Positions 11,501 through 22,299 of a stretch of 64,000 nucleotides of DNA are shown here, in pieces. Both the position numbers and the translations under genes were made by a program. The DNA comes from Porpolomopsis calyptriformis (Eukaryota > Basidiomycota > Agaricomycetes > Agaricales > Hygrophoraceae). Location of the stretch: NCBI GenBank assembly GCA_951640195.1, contig OX621165.1, forward strand, positions 1,984,001 to 2,048,000, written 5' to 3'. Positions within the stretch are counted from its first letter, which is position 1, and each line of letters starts with the position of its first letter. Below the pieces are notes generated by a model. It made no database searches, had not been told where the DNA came from, and saw only the letters and a program-made list of their open reading frames with translations.

Positions 11501-12549
11501 GCTTCCCAGGCCTTGATCACGAGATCCTGAGACTTTGTTCCCATCAAATGAATCTGAATAGCAGGATTGAAATCAACCATGAGCAGTTGATCACCATCTT
11601 CAAGTGTGAGTTCATTGATGTTGATGGAATCAGGAAGGGGAGAGGGGTGACAGTCCGGGGGCATTGATCGAGAATTAGAGAGTTGGCCTTCCAATCAATG
11701 GAGGGGTTGTGAATCTTCAACCAGTCATGTCTGAGGAAAATCTGAGACTTACTGAGGTTCGTGATACCAAAGTTGATCCATTCAATGTGGGTGCCGACCT
11801 TGAGCTCAAGCGTAACCATTTCGGAGATGGGTCCCTCAGAATTGGGTTGTCCATCGGCGTTGTGTACCGGAATGGGTTGGGCAAGTTTAGTTGTGTGAAG
11901 GTCATTTTCATGGATGTACTTCATGTTAATACATGAGCCTTTGCAGCTGCTGTTGATGAGAGCAGTTGCGAGGTGTTCAGCGCAATTATCCCAAGTAGTA
12001 ATGACAGTTTTGAGAGTCAGTTGGTTTCTTGAGCCTGAGCCATGAATGAATACATGAGGTTCTTTGAGTTCATTGAGGGCTCAGATGGCATTCTCCGTCG
12101 AAAGGGCGTTGATCTGATTGATTGTGGTTTGAGTCATCTCCAGTGATTGGGCGGGGTGAGACTATTTAGAGAGAATTGGGATTGCATAATTAGCCTGTTC
12201 CTTAATAGCCTTAACAATTTCTAAGGGGGAAGAAAGAGAGTCGATGTCGATTGAATCGACAGAAGGGAGAGCCAATGGTTCGAGAACAGGAGAGTCAGGG
12301 AGTTCGGGGCACTCAATGCTCACATCTGGCATAGACAGGTTTGGACAAATTTCATTGACGGACTTGTTGGTATTAGTTATTGTACATGCCGTCATAGTGG
12401 TACAAAGAAGAGAAAGAGGGGAAGGGGTAGCTAAAGGGGTGTCTGATACTGTCTGTTCACAATGCCAGAGTAGGCATGATTCCGTTGGATAGAGTAAGCG
12501 CATCTCTATCAACTGTCGCCAAAATCCTGTTCATCGTTGTCGGGGGTGG
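8542..12549 (-). pseudogene. element A pol: protease, RT, RNase H, integrase, chromodomain (decayed)
   Basis: Reading leftwards from 12549. The protease region is near 11990-11540; its expected DSG appears as NSS (LINSSCKGS), so the catalytic Asp is lost. RT is 11300-10700, with [17 protein letters not shown] and [12 protein letters not shown]. The YIDD box is destroyed: TAA ATA GAC AAC gives stop-I-D-N at about 10890. RNase H spans about 10480-10150 (VETDASDCAFGA). The integrase zinc finger is at 9880-9676 (HHDNPLSGHYGSF.., CGCEMC), followed by a broken core. The chromodomain is at 8720-8600 (EYIVNEIL, QYLVHWEGYTSEENTWEP). A chromodomain after integrase defines chromoviruses. Many TGA and TAA stops. 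Confidence 0.88.
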
Positions 12550-13092
12550 TGTAGAAGGCATGAGGGATCTTGGGGGAGATTCCTCTCGTTCGTCCAAGGG
12601 GTATCGGAACACGTAGGAACTGATTCAGTAATCAGAGGATGATGGATAGGGGTTTCAAGCTTATGAAAGCTTGATATATTGGGTAGGAAGGGAAGGTATG
12701 TATTGGGGAAGGTGTGTCTGTCTTCTTTAGTGATTATCTACTTGATATATATAGAGGAGGTGAATAAAGGAACTTCTTTATAGGTATGTGTACAAAGGAT
12801 ATTTCCTTTGTAAGAATAAGTGAGTGGAAATTAGGTAGATAGGCGAAAGGAAGATAGGAAAAGGTAGATAAGATAAGGAAAACAAAGAAAAGAGACTTTC
12901 CGATCAGTTTGAGGTGTTTCCGAAGGAGTTCGTGGTTTTGGAAGTCCTCCGGTTAGAGGCGGACGTTATCGGAATGTTTATCGGAAGGTCGGAGGGGCCG
13001 GGCTTTTGGGATATGTGTATACGGATTTGGTGAGGTTGAGCTCGTGTGTGATGGAGAGGTTTTCCATTCGTAGGGAGAGTGGATCTCCTACA
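12550..13092 (-). repeat. 3' LTR of element B
   Basis: 543 bp, near-identical to 22300-22842, with a third, shorter copy at 45303-45829. Terminal inverted TGTAG/CTACA. The interior contains a run of GATAAG-type words around 12850-12880. Confidence 0.93.
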
Positions 13093-13229
13093 TATCTGGG
13101 GTAGTTAGATACCAGCCGTCCCCGGTTGGTGCGAGAATAGAGTCGAGTCACGTGATTTTGTTGACTGCATTTTACGTGTGATTGTATGTGACATGTCACC
13201 ATTTTCTCTCTTGAATAACAACCTCGACG
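13093..13229 (+). promoter_or_regulatory. upstream region of the antisense gene in element B
   Basis: 137 bp between the LTR edge and the ATG at 13230. It contains a palindromic TCACGTGA (13148-13155), the core of bHLH sites in fungi, and pyrimidine-rich DNA (ccattttctctcttg) just before the start. No TATA box is seen, so the promoter may lie partly within the LTR on its antisense strand. Confidence 0.35.
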
Positions 13230-14567
13230 ATGTCCAACGACAACGAACAGACAGACTTCAAGAGTCTGGTCATCGAGCTTCAAGACGCGTCGGTCCTCCA
13301 TCCTGGGGGGCCAGAGAGCTCCGGGTACGACACCTGGGTGCTAGAGAACGCGGATCGCGCGGTAAGTTTTTTGCCTGGTATGTCTGATGCTGGGCTGATC
13401 AGTGTGTACAGACAAATTTTCTAGTGAGACTTCTGGAGATGATAGAGGGTGGGGAGGAGATTCCCTGAGTGGTGGAGGATCTCGCGGAGGAGATAAGTGA
13501 GGTGTACGAGAAGCACGGGGAGGAGTGGAAGGTGGAAAGGAAGGCAATGGAGGAGAAGGAGAGGGCGATAGAGGAAGAGGCGCGGGCCGAGGCAATCACG
13601 GAGGAGAGGCGGGAGGCCGAGGAGGTAGCGGAGAAGATGACGGAAAAGACGGAGGGGGAGAGGAGGATTGAGGAGGAGGAGAAGGAGAAGCAGGAGCGGG
13701 TTGAGCAAGCGAGGGCCTGCCGGGAGAAGATGCTGGGGGCCAGATCGAAGGCATTGGAGGAGCCTTCGGTCATAACGACAGAGAGGGGAGGAACAGCGAT
13801 GGAGACGTCGGAGCAGGTCAGGAACGGTGAGGATGAGGTCAGGGCGGAGGAGGAATCGTCGAAGAAAGGCGGATGGGTCAAATCCGCCATGCAGGTAAGT
13901 ATGTTTTTATTTCCATAGCGTGTATGATCTAATATACATGTTTTAGTGTCATGAGCCGGCATGCGACCGCTGCGCCAAGTGGCTGGTCCCGTGCGTCAAA
14001 TATCTGGGAGGTGGGGCGTGTGGTCCATGTGCGCGGGACCACGCGTCGTGTTCGAAGTCCAGTGGGTCGAAGCGGAAGGCGAGCGTGGAGGTGAAGCCGA
14101 GGCAGAAGCAGCCTCCGAAGGCAGTTCCGAGGCCAGTTCCGAGGCTGGTAAGGTGAGTCCGAGGGTCCGGGGAGACGAAGGGGAACGTGAGGGAGGTGAC
14201 GGTGGTGGATTCGGAGGGTGAGGAGGACTGGAGCGAAGACGAGGGCGAGAGTGAGGAGGAGATGGACACCCGTGTCTGGAAGAGGGCATGGCAGGCGAGT
14301 GTGGACAGCGGGATGGTGCAGGAAGGGCACCGGAGGCTCTCGGAGCTTCGGGAGATTGGGGGAAAGATGGAGAAGGCAGTAGAGGATTGGGCGGTGGGGT
14401 TGGAGGAGAAGCGGAACGTGGTCTGGAAGGCCGTTATGAGGGAAGCTGAGGCATTGGAGGGTTGGAGGAGAGCGCGGGCCGAGATGGACAAGCAGATGGA
14501 CGGATTGATGGTATGGATGGAAAAGGGGTCGGAAAAGAAGGGGAAGGGAAAGAAATGGGCTATGTAA
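13230..14567 (+). pseudogene. antisense accessory gene of element B: coiled-coil protein with Zn2Cys6-type cysteine array
   Basis: Three exons on the strand opposite to pol: 13230-13361, 13412-13894 and 13947-14567. The introns are 50 and 52 nt, each with a perfect GTAAGT donor. The exons sum to 412 codons in one frame, broken only by TGA at 13466-13468 and 14154-14156; both fit CGA (Arg) turned into TGA. Domains: an N-terminal region (VLHPGGPESSGYDTWVLENA), then about 130 residues of Glu/Arg-rich coiled coil. Exon 3 opens with a cysteine array spaced C-x2-C-x6-C-x8-C-x2-C-x6-C (CDRC..C..CGPC..C), exactly the Zn2Cys6 binuclear cluster spacing of fungal regulators. A Lys/Arg-rich stretch, an acidic segment (EEDWSEDEGESEEEM) and a second coiled coil ending KGKGKKWAM follow. 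I do not recognise a named family; a DNA-binding role is inference. 295 bp separate its stop from the pol stop. Confidence 0.72.
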
Positions 14568-14862
14568 TAGTCCTGTTTAGAATAGAAGAATGGTGAAGAA
14601 GTTAGATGAAAATGAGCGAGAGGGTGAGTGCTAAGTGAGACTAAGTGAGGACAAGTCCCAGTATGTGTCAGTCAGTTTCCGAGGATGAATTGGAGTCATC
14701 TGAGACGTGTCCATCTGGCAAGGAGTTATTCTGTGGGATGATCTGTGTGATCGGGAGTGATGCATGTGAGTGGGGGAAGTACGGCAGAATGCGGAAGGCA
14801 GCGATCGGGAGTTTGGAAACTGCTCCGTCAAGTTCCGAAATGATGTAGGTGCCACGGGAGGT

Positions 14863-17800
14863 TCATTTCACGATCAGCATTGGTCCTAGATATCGCGGCT
14901 TTGATTTCCAATTGAGTTCCAGTTCGGTTGAAGAGTTGCAGATGAGGACGAGAGCTCCAGGTTTAAAGTTGTAGTCCCGGATTTGCTTTCCGTGGCGTTT
15001 CTCGAAATCCTGAATTGATTTAAATCGTGAATCCAGTAATCGTTGCTTGATCTGGGCTAGGTCTTCCTCTTGTTTTTGAAGCTGATGGGCTCGGATAGCC
15101 AGTAGATCGGCTGGGGACATCGGGGCATCCATCGGGGGAACTAGGAAGGTAGCCTGGGTGAGATCGAAGGGAAAGAGAGGATCGGTTCCATGGGCTATCC
15201 GGTAAGGAGGGAATCCAGTGGATCTTTGAATAGATACGCGTTCCGCCCATAGGACGGAATGATGAACGTTGTACCACTTGGATTTGACACCATCGGCGGC
15301 TTTCATGAGCGCTTCCCGGACGGATCTATGAGGTCTCTCGATGAGTCCGTTGGCTTGGGAGTTGTATGGGGAGATTTGGATGTGATTGATTCCATATTGC
15401 GCGGCGAGGTATTCAAGTGCTTTGATGAATGGGGCTCCATTGTCTGTGATTATCTCTTCAAGAGCACCCCATCGACATAGAAGTTCTTCGAAAATGAAGG
15501 ATCCGATAGCCCTAGCTGATTCCGTTCTCAGCGGGCGCCATTCCGGATAAGCGGAGAGGGAACAGCGGGCATGCAGAAGGAGTTTATAGCCGTTGGACTT
15601 GGGTAGGAACATGGTGTTGATGTGGGCGCGTCGGAATAGGTGAGCAGGTGTGGGAACTGTTAGAGGGATGAAGATCCGTTTGGTTTGGCGGATCTGACAT
15701 TGATGACAAGTTCGGATGAACCATCGGATGTCGTGATCGATGTAGGGCCACCAGAAGCAGTCAAGTAATCGGTTTCAGGTGATAAAGGGGCCTTTATGGC
15801 CTAGTCCGTCATGAGCCTGCTGGATGATATCCAGTCTGTGAGGTTCCGGGATGGTGAGCTGGTGTCTTCCGTTGGGTCGTTTGCACCAGAGATGGTCGTC
15901 GAATACAAAGAAGTCGGAGGCGGTGCATAGGAGTCGTTTATATTGTTCGTCCGAGGTGTCGGGTGGGCGTCTTCGGGTGATAGGAAAGTCGTGAATGGTC
16001 TGAAGGTATGCGTCTCGCAAAAGGGCTTTTTCCGATCGAGGAAGGGGTAGTGGGCTGTCTGTAGCAGTGAGGACAGAGAAGGTGGGAGGTTCCGAGAGGT
16101 TGTTTAGTGAAGATAGGTAAGGTGATGCAATGTGTGAACGGTTCGGGATGATTTCGAGTCGATTCCAGTTGATGAGCTCTACCGCGAAGGCATAGGATCG
16201 GTCAATCCATTCCTCATGATCATCGTCGGAGGGATCGTCTTCGGGAGCGGGAGGTCTTCGGGACAGTCCGTCAGGACTGGAGTGCAAATGGGCAGGAATG
16301 TGGACAAGGTCGAAGTTGAATAGGAGGATTCCGGCTATCCATCGGTTGACGGCTGCATTGGGCTGGATGTCCGGATTGTTGAGCATGCCTTTAATGTATT
16401 TGGCATCGACTTCTACCATGAATTTCGGAAGACCAATGAGCCATATTCGATACACCCGGAGGGCACGGAATAGTCCGTATAGTTCAAGCTTGGCTTGTGA
16501 GTATCGGGACTCACGTTCGTTCCAGGTAATTGATCCGAATCGGGATGGGTAGCGCTTGCCATCTTCTCCTTGTTGTTGCAATATGAATCCGGCGGCATAC
16601 ACGGATGAGTCGATGGCTAGAATGACGGGTTGTCCGGAGTGGTAATCGATAGGTTTGAGAGCGGGGGAGTTGATGATGGCGTTTTTAAGGGTTTCCATGG
16701 ATCGGATTTCTTCTTCTTCGAAGTGGAAGGGGACGTCCTTTTTGGTGAGATTTACGAGGGGTCGGGCGTGATGCGCGAAGTCTTTGATGAAGATTCGGAG
16801 GACTCTGCAGGTCCCTAAGAAAGATCAGACGTGGGTAAGCTCTTGGCAGATGGGCCAGTCTCGGATCTTCTGTACTTGGGATTCGTCTGGAATTCTTCCT
16901 TCATAACAGCATATGTGTCCGACGACTACGACAGCGGGGGCACATACTGTGGTCTTCTTTCCGTTGAAGGTTCCGCTGAGGATTTTCATCCGGTGAAGGA
17001 CTCGGTTGAGGTTGTTGAGATGTTCCCATACAAACCTTCAGATGTGCGGGTTTTGTGGAATAGTCTCGAAGAGTCCTCCTGGGAGTTCGTAACAGGTTTC
17101 CGGGCCTTTAACAGGTACATCATCTATGAAGGGGCTCGCAACATGAGGGATTTCTGCTTGGAGGATGTAGGTGACATCTCTGTGCATAATTTGTGTTGAG
17201 TTGGTATATCCCATAGGGATAGAGGTTAGACGTTTGGCTCCAAGTGGTGTTTGGAAGGTGGTGAGGTCTCGGGATCGGAGGTCGAGGTCGCGTTGGTCAA
17301 AGGATACGAATAGGTCGAGGGACCCGTAGCAGGCTCTTCTGGCGAAGGATTCCGTGAATTGTTCTGTGAGCGGAGGAACTGCGGAGTTGCGGATTGAGAC
17401 TTTGTTAAGGGGTTTGAGATCGTGGACAAGTCAGAGAGATTTCCTGTCTTTCTTGAGCACGCAGAACCATCGGGAGCGATAGGATGAGTTAGACTCTTCG
17501 TACATGCCAGCGGAAATCTTTTCATGGATGACTTTAAGGACCGCGTCAAAGATTCCGGGTGGGATCAGAATGTTTTTAAGAACCCAAGGGACATGTTCTA
17601 TAGTGGGGAGGAGGATCGGGTCGAAGAACTCTTCTAGAAAATGACCTTTCTCAGTCTCCTCCCAGGTGAATGCTTGTTCCTGGGTTTTGATTACGTGGTG
17701 TGCAAGGGTTTCTTCTTTGGGCCATAGGAATCCGTCAGGATTGACGTTGTGTTTATCTTTCCGTTCTTGGGTGTAGACAGAGCCTGGTGTAAATGGCGGT

Positions 17801-18226
17801 GGATGGAAGGGAAGTGTCGGAAGGTTAGCCAATGGATCAGGGTGTTGACATCGGACGATGCGGAATTCTTCGGGTAGCATTCCCTTGATAGGCAGGACAC
17901 GGTCCGCTACTTTCTTATATTTCTTTCCAGCGTATGTGGCATGGGTGTAATCATATTCATCGATATCTGCGACATAATCAGCTAAGGAAGATTCGTGTAC
18001 TGATACGGGAGTGAGAAGGGAGTCTGGGATGTCGGAGAGAGGGATGTCGAAGGTTGCTGCCTGTCCGCAGGGGTGATCGTCATTTAGGTCGTCCTGAGAT
18101 CGTTCCGATATGTGGGAGCGGATGATGTTGTTCAGGGGAGTCAGGGAAACAGAGATCGTGTGTGGGGAAACAGATACGTTGTTGGGTGTGGAGGGCGTCG
18201 GTGTCATGAAATTGGCGTTCACTCTC
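14863..18226 (-). pseudogene. element B pol: reverse transcriptase, RNase H, integrase
   Basis: Mostly open. The N-terminal part (18222-17430) contains LPIKGMLPEEFRIVRCQHPD and a region before RT. RT continues across 17430-16700, with FIDDVPVKGP as the catalytic box (FIDD in place of YIDD, as is common in this fungal group). RNase H is at 16650-16250 (VILAIDSSVYAAGFILQQQG). The zinc-binding part is near 15810-15700. The integrase core is at 15612-14863 (EIITDNGAPF, NGLIERPHRSVREAL) with a tail that binds no obvious chromodomain. A few stops interrupt it (for example at 17430, 16825 and about 15775). The reading frame enters from the poly-T tract at 18227-18234, where the gag-protease frame once joined it. 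Confidence 0.85.
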
Positions 18227-18362
18227 TTAAAAAATTCCTCTCTTTTCTTTGTTCTTTTCTTTTCTTTTCCATGCCTGTTCTCTTTGGAAGGGGGGCTGTC
18301 TTTATTGGCAGCAGAGACTACTTGTACAAAAGGAGGAGTCCATGTCTGACTGACTATTTATA

Positions 18363-19189
18363 CTAGTCCGTCTTGGCAATCTCCTGCACCATACTATCTC
18401 TCAAAAACTCTATGAAACTAGAAACTACTTGACCATCTAAAGCGGCCAACTTATTGCCCCAGTAGATTGCCCCATTAGTGTCACCACCCGAGGCCTGCAA
18501 CTTGGCAGCCTTCCCCTCAACGAAACTCATTGCTATCTTTCTCGCTTCCTCACCCAACCAATCATTAGTGGGACTCCATAATAAACTAGGAGGAACTTCT
18601 TCCTCCTCAATCTTGACGTTGACGTTAGTCAATGACGACAAATCTTCTACTAAGAAATAAGGGGTCAATAAACATGGAGAGAGCGAGAGAGTTAAAGACT
18701 TACCACTAGACAAAACACTTGTTGGACCAGGGGTCCAAGGACGGAAAGGGGGACTAGTAGCCCAGTCCTCAGGCTTAGCATCATCAAAAGGGAGGGGATG
18801 TCCCCAACAATTGGAGCTCCAATCGACTCGCTCCTCTAAAGGGAGCTGGGAAGTAGGGGGAGGGGCATCGTCATCCCAAGCTAAGAAAGGAAAGCCTATT
18901 ATCAACAAACATAGACTAATAAAGACAAAACAAGATACATACCAAGCGGGTCGTCCATCAAGCCACAAACATGCTGGATTGGCCAGCGAACATACGGACA
19001 CTTTCTGACCTTATGCTTGCCACCGCAAGCAAAACAAGAGAAGGAGGACCAGCAGAGGTCGGCATCGGAGGGGATGCGCTGGAGGTAGTAATGAAACGAA
19101 TCGCAATCAAGAAAGACAGGAGCAGTGTGGTGCACCACTCCAGACTGCTTGAAGAATCAGACATAGTGGCCTTGGTGGGAAGGAGTCAT
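18363..19189 (-). CDS. unknown three-exon gene with a CCHC-like knuckle, 236 aa
   Basis: Exons 19189-18943, 18880-18704 and 18649-18363; introns 62 nt (GTATGT..TTAG) and 54 nt (GTAAGT..TTAG). The sum is 237 codons including the stop. A TATA-like box (minus strand, 19245-19238) lies about 55 nt upstream of the ATG. The N-terminal exon carries CFACGGKHKVRKC, a C-x2-C-x3-H-x4-C array one residue shorter than the classic retroviral knuckle. The rest is acidic, with DDPLAWDDDAPPP across intron 1, VNVKIEEEEVPP, and a helical C-terminus (EEARKIAMSFVEGKAAKL). Codon 11 is TGA (about 19159); it may be a decayed Arg codon, or the true start may be the ATG at about 19163 in another frame with further splicing. 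I do not recognise the family. Confidence 0.55.
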
Positions 19190-19695
19190 GATGATTGACA
19201 AGGATTGAACTGAAGCGTAGGGATACAACCCCACACCTTTTATATGCTCAGAAACAAAGGGAAGACCAAAAGGAGGTTCCTCAGTCAAAGAAGAGAAACC
19301 CAATACGCCAGGCAAGAGATAGAAACAACGGCGATCTCATAACTAGAAGAACAATAGAAACCAGTCATGAGATAACACAGCCTCATTCTGCGGAAGGCTA
19401 TGCCCAATAGAATTGAGTCATCAGAAGCACACAGCCTTTTGCAGAATGACTAGGAACAATGGCAAACCTTAATTGAAGGCTGTGAACAATAGAAAATGGG
19501 GTGACTGCGGAGGCTGACTCATAATGACTCCTATTTTAGAAATACTATATAAACCCTGAGGGCAAAGTGGATCATCACTTCGTCCTCCTGTGAGATTACT
19601 TGTAGTAGCACGAACGCAATCAGAATCATCAGACTTCTTTTCCATCAGAACAAGAAAAGAGAAACACAAACCCATAACTACTGAGCCAACTGTTC
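19190..19695. promoter_or_regulatory. shared divergent promoter of the cassette
   Basis: 506 bp between two divergent start codons. TATA boxes face outward at 19238-19245 (minus strand, atataaaa) and 19546-19553 (plus strand, tatataaa). Midway is an inverted repeat: 19385-19399 (attctgcggaaggct) pairs with 19433-19447 (agccttttgcagaat). Extra copies of its core lie near 19375 (cacagcct) and 19474 (aaggctgtg). Such an arrangement fits a common activator or repressor site serving both genes; that role is inferred. Confidence 0.5.
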
Positions 19696-20013
19696 ATGCC
19701 GATATTCCCTAAACTCTCAGCAGAGGCACGCAACGGATTCAACTAGCAGAACAACTTCTTTGTAGAAGTAAAACTTAATTCAGAAGGAATCGTCACTCTT
19801 TACGAAGACGTCCCTGTCAGAACTTTCTTCTATATCCTACTAGACTTATTGAGCTCCAAGGCCTGCCTTGTGATCAACGAAAAGACTTGCAACTACAGTT
19901 GTGACAGTCGGTGGAATCAAAGTTTGGTAAGAGATGGGACCCGAGAGTACAGATGGCGAAGGTGTGGGAACCGGAACAGGGTTTTGGGTATAATCCATAC
20001 TCTCAACATTTAA
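19696..20013 (+). pseudogene. unknown plus-strand gene of the cassette
   Basis: A single frame of 105 codons from ATG 19696 to TAA 20011-20013, with one internal TAG at 19744-19746 (a CAG Gln codon after one C-to-T change would explain it). It encodes MPIFPKLSAEARNGF, then NNFFVEVKLNSEG, VPVRTFFYILLDLL and a Cys-containing end (ACLVINEKTCNYSC). The stop codon lies inside the presumed TSD, so the gene fills the cassette to its border and may be truncated there. A plus-strand TATA box sits at 19546-19553. Not recognised. Confidence 0.4.
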
Positions 20014-22001
20014 AAACCTGTGGGGATGAGTTTCTTGTTGGGCTTCCAGGCTCGTGGTCGTGTAGATACTTTAATCCTCTTTCCGGTGTTTGAATCCATG
20101 ATGTTGATGTGTTGTGAGCTGTCCAGATCGATCCTGCTATCTAGGTTCATGAGGAGATAGAAAGGCTGTCCGAGAATCATGTCGCAAGGTAGTTTTTCCG
20201 CTACCTGCACCTGCATGTAGAAGGTACAGGGTCCGATGACGACCGGGAGGTTTTTAAGAACTCCTAGGGTGGGGGCGATGGTGGAGTGTGATGACTCCAT
20301 GTGCATGATAAGATTGGATTGGATCAGGATACCAAGTCGTTCCCAGACGTCTTTCCGAATGACAGTTATCGTGCTTCCGGTGTCGAGGAGTGCTTCCTCT
20401 TTCTGTCTTCCATCTAGGAGGATGTTGATTACTTGGATGGCGGAAGTGTTGTTAGCTACAATAGTGTCTTTGTCGGGTGAGTTTGGCGTGGTATAGAAGC
20501 TAGAAACAGGGTCGTCTGAGTCGTCTGATAGGTTGACGGGGATACGTTTGCTGGTGGTGTGATCTTTGATCCTTTTCCGGACGTCCGAATGTGATGCCAG
20601 GAGGTGTCCAACCGTGGTGGTGACAGTGGCTCCAAGGACATTGTTGTAAAGTTGGTCCATCAGGACTGGATCTTCGGCAGGAGAGTGGAACCAGAATTGG
20701 GGTTCTTTGGGTTGTGGGGTCGGAACAGATTTGATCGGGTTGTGTATGTTAGAAGGCGGGATTTCGACAATGGGTTTTGATGTTGGTCCAGGTTTGGGAG
20801 GAGGGGTTTTCCGGTTCTTGTTTTGTTCCGCCTTTTTGGCGATCTCGTTTCCGAGCATAGTATGGAGGACCGTGAGTGTGTTGTCGTCTTCGGATGAAGA
20901 CAGGATATCTTCCGGGAAGAAGGGGAGTGGGGAGGTGGTTGTATCATATGTAGAATGTGGATCCGAGGGGGGAATCATCTCAATGATGGTAGCAGTGACG
21001 ATGGGGGCCGGTGAGGCGAGGTTTCCAGGATTGGCACTGTGCCAATTGTTGAATTTCTCTGAGAGGGTGTTGCCAGTGATGTCCCGAGGGAGGTAGTTGC
21101 CGTTTGGGAGAACCATTTGTCTTCGATCGTTCCGGATGCACTTCCCAGCTCTTATAAACTCTTCGGCTATAACACATGTCTGGATCCGACAATTTGGAGA
21201 TCCGCAAAAGATGCACGGGTTAGTCTGCTGTCGGGGGCAGGTTTCCATCAGAGTTGGGTAATTCCGGGGTCGATTGGTTTGGTTTTTCATCATGGATTCC
21301 ATCATTGTCATCATGGTGGTCATGAGATTTGCCATGGTGATGGTATCACTTGACTCTGTTTTGGGGGTTGTGCGGGATGTGGTGGGGGTGATGGGTGGCA
21401 GTGAAGTGATTGGGGAAGTGGAACAAAGGAGGAACTGGGCAGCATTGTTGATGTCTTTCATGGGATATGGCTCGTCGGGGTGATGATTCGGCATGGTGAT
21501 GGATAGTCTGTGTTTGATCCGGTGCAGGGTAGATATTCCGAAGCCTTGGGCAAATAATCTGTCGACAGTCCGTTGATCGATCTGGTTGGTCAGTAAAAGG
21601 TGGGATGAGATCCGGGTGAACTCTCGGAAGTACTCTCCTAGATCACCTCAGGTGTACACCCCTTTGGAGGCGGTTTCCTAAGTGAATCGTTCGAGCTCCG
21701 CAATGTTGTGCAGGGTGTCGTTGGTGTTGGAACCGGGGTAGAGTGTTCGGATGTCATCTCTGAAGGAGTTCCATGTCCAGGGGTTAGTTACTCTGGGGCG
21801 GAGCGTTTCCTAAAGGAGAGCAACGTTGTTGTCTAGGAAATACAGAGTGTGAGTGATTCGTTCTTCGTCAGTAGGGTTCATCCCGAGGGTTGTGTACATC
21901 ATGTCGATGTCGGAGAAGTATCGGTTGAGGTGTGTGGGGTTTCCGTCGAAGATGGGGGCACCGGAAGAGTGTCGGAAAGGTATTCAAGCCGGGTTAGCCA
22001 T
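20010..22001 (-). pseudogene. element B gag-protease
   Basis: 664 codons in one frame from ATG 22001-21999 to TAA 20013-20011; the frame may extend a little further upstream. Only four stops interrupt it, all in the first third: TGA, TAG, TAG and TGA. Each is explained by one C-to-T change from CGA or CAG. The capsid-like part (NPWTWNSFRDDIRTLYPG, GEYFREFTRISSHLLL) is followed by a cysteine/histidine-poor knuckle, CIFCGSPNCRIQTC, where histidine is replaced. The aspartic protease follows at about 20380 (ALLDTGSTITVIRKD), with catalytic DTG intact. It ends KKLIPTGF at the poly-T tract that borders the cassette. Confidence 0.85.
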
Positions 22002-22270
22002 GGCGGGGGAAGATGTCGAGGGAGTGGGAATAGGTATGGTGTTGGGGAGTGTGGTGAGGGGTGTTTTGCTTGCAGGTGGAAGGTCTACGTTTCCTTCCGA
22101 AGGGGTGTTGAGAAGGGAAGCTGAGGTCGAGGAGTTGATAAGGGCTTCGATAATGAGCTCGTCCGAGGAGTCGGAGGTGGGTGTAGATGTTGGGAGGATG
22201 GGTAAGGATTGTGAAGAGCGGTTGAGGCATGCGGAGTGGTGGAGTGGTAGAATACTGAAAAGCGGACGTG

Positions 22271-22295
22271 TTAGAACCCCTCGCGGTGGGCTCCA
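22271..22295 (-). other. tRNA-type primer binding site of element B
   Basis: Four bases after the 5' LTR (minus-strand reading) is TGGAGCCCACCGCGAGG. On the plus strand this ends in CCA at 22293-22295, as the 3' end of a tRNA would. I could not assign the tRNA, and the match beyond about 17 nt does not fit a normal T-loop. Confidence 0.45.
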
Positions 22296-22299
22296 ATTA

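Larger units (their letters stand above)
18234..20009. mobile_element. 1.8-kb divergent two-gene cassette inserted in element B (unclassified)
   Basis: Protease of element B stops at 20011 and its RT frame resumes at 18226; in other Gypsy elements these are contiguous. The intervening 1,776 bp are flanked by the same 7-mer ttaaaaa (18227-18233 and 20010-20016), consistent with a TSD. Inside are a three-exon minus-strand gene (18363-19189) and a plus-strand ORF (19696-20013). Each has its own TATA box, facing apart. No LTR, terminal inverted repeat or transposase is seen, so the class of mobile DNA is unknown. Alternative: an accessory gene pair native to a branch of this Gypsy family, with the AT-rich 7-mer match due to chance. 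Confidence 0.55.

Noticed and set aside
13341..14491. Ser/Pro-rich minus-strand ORFs of up to 187 codons opposite the antisense gene of element B
   Set aside because: Mirror frames of a Glu/Arg-rich coding strand; no introns, domains or start context, and they lie beyond the pol stop.
22271..22295. A tRNA gene
   Set aside because: Only the 3'-end-like segment is present next to an LTR; no cloverleaf upstream. It fits a primer binding site.
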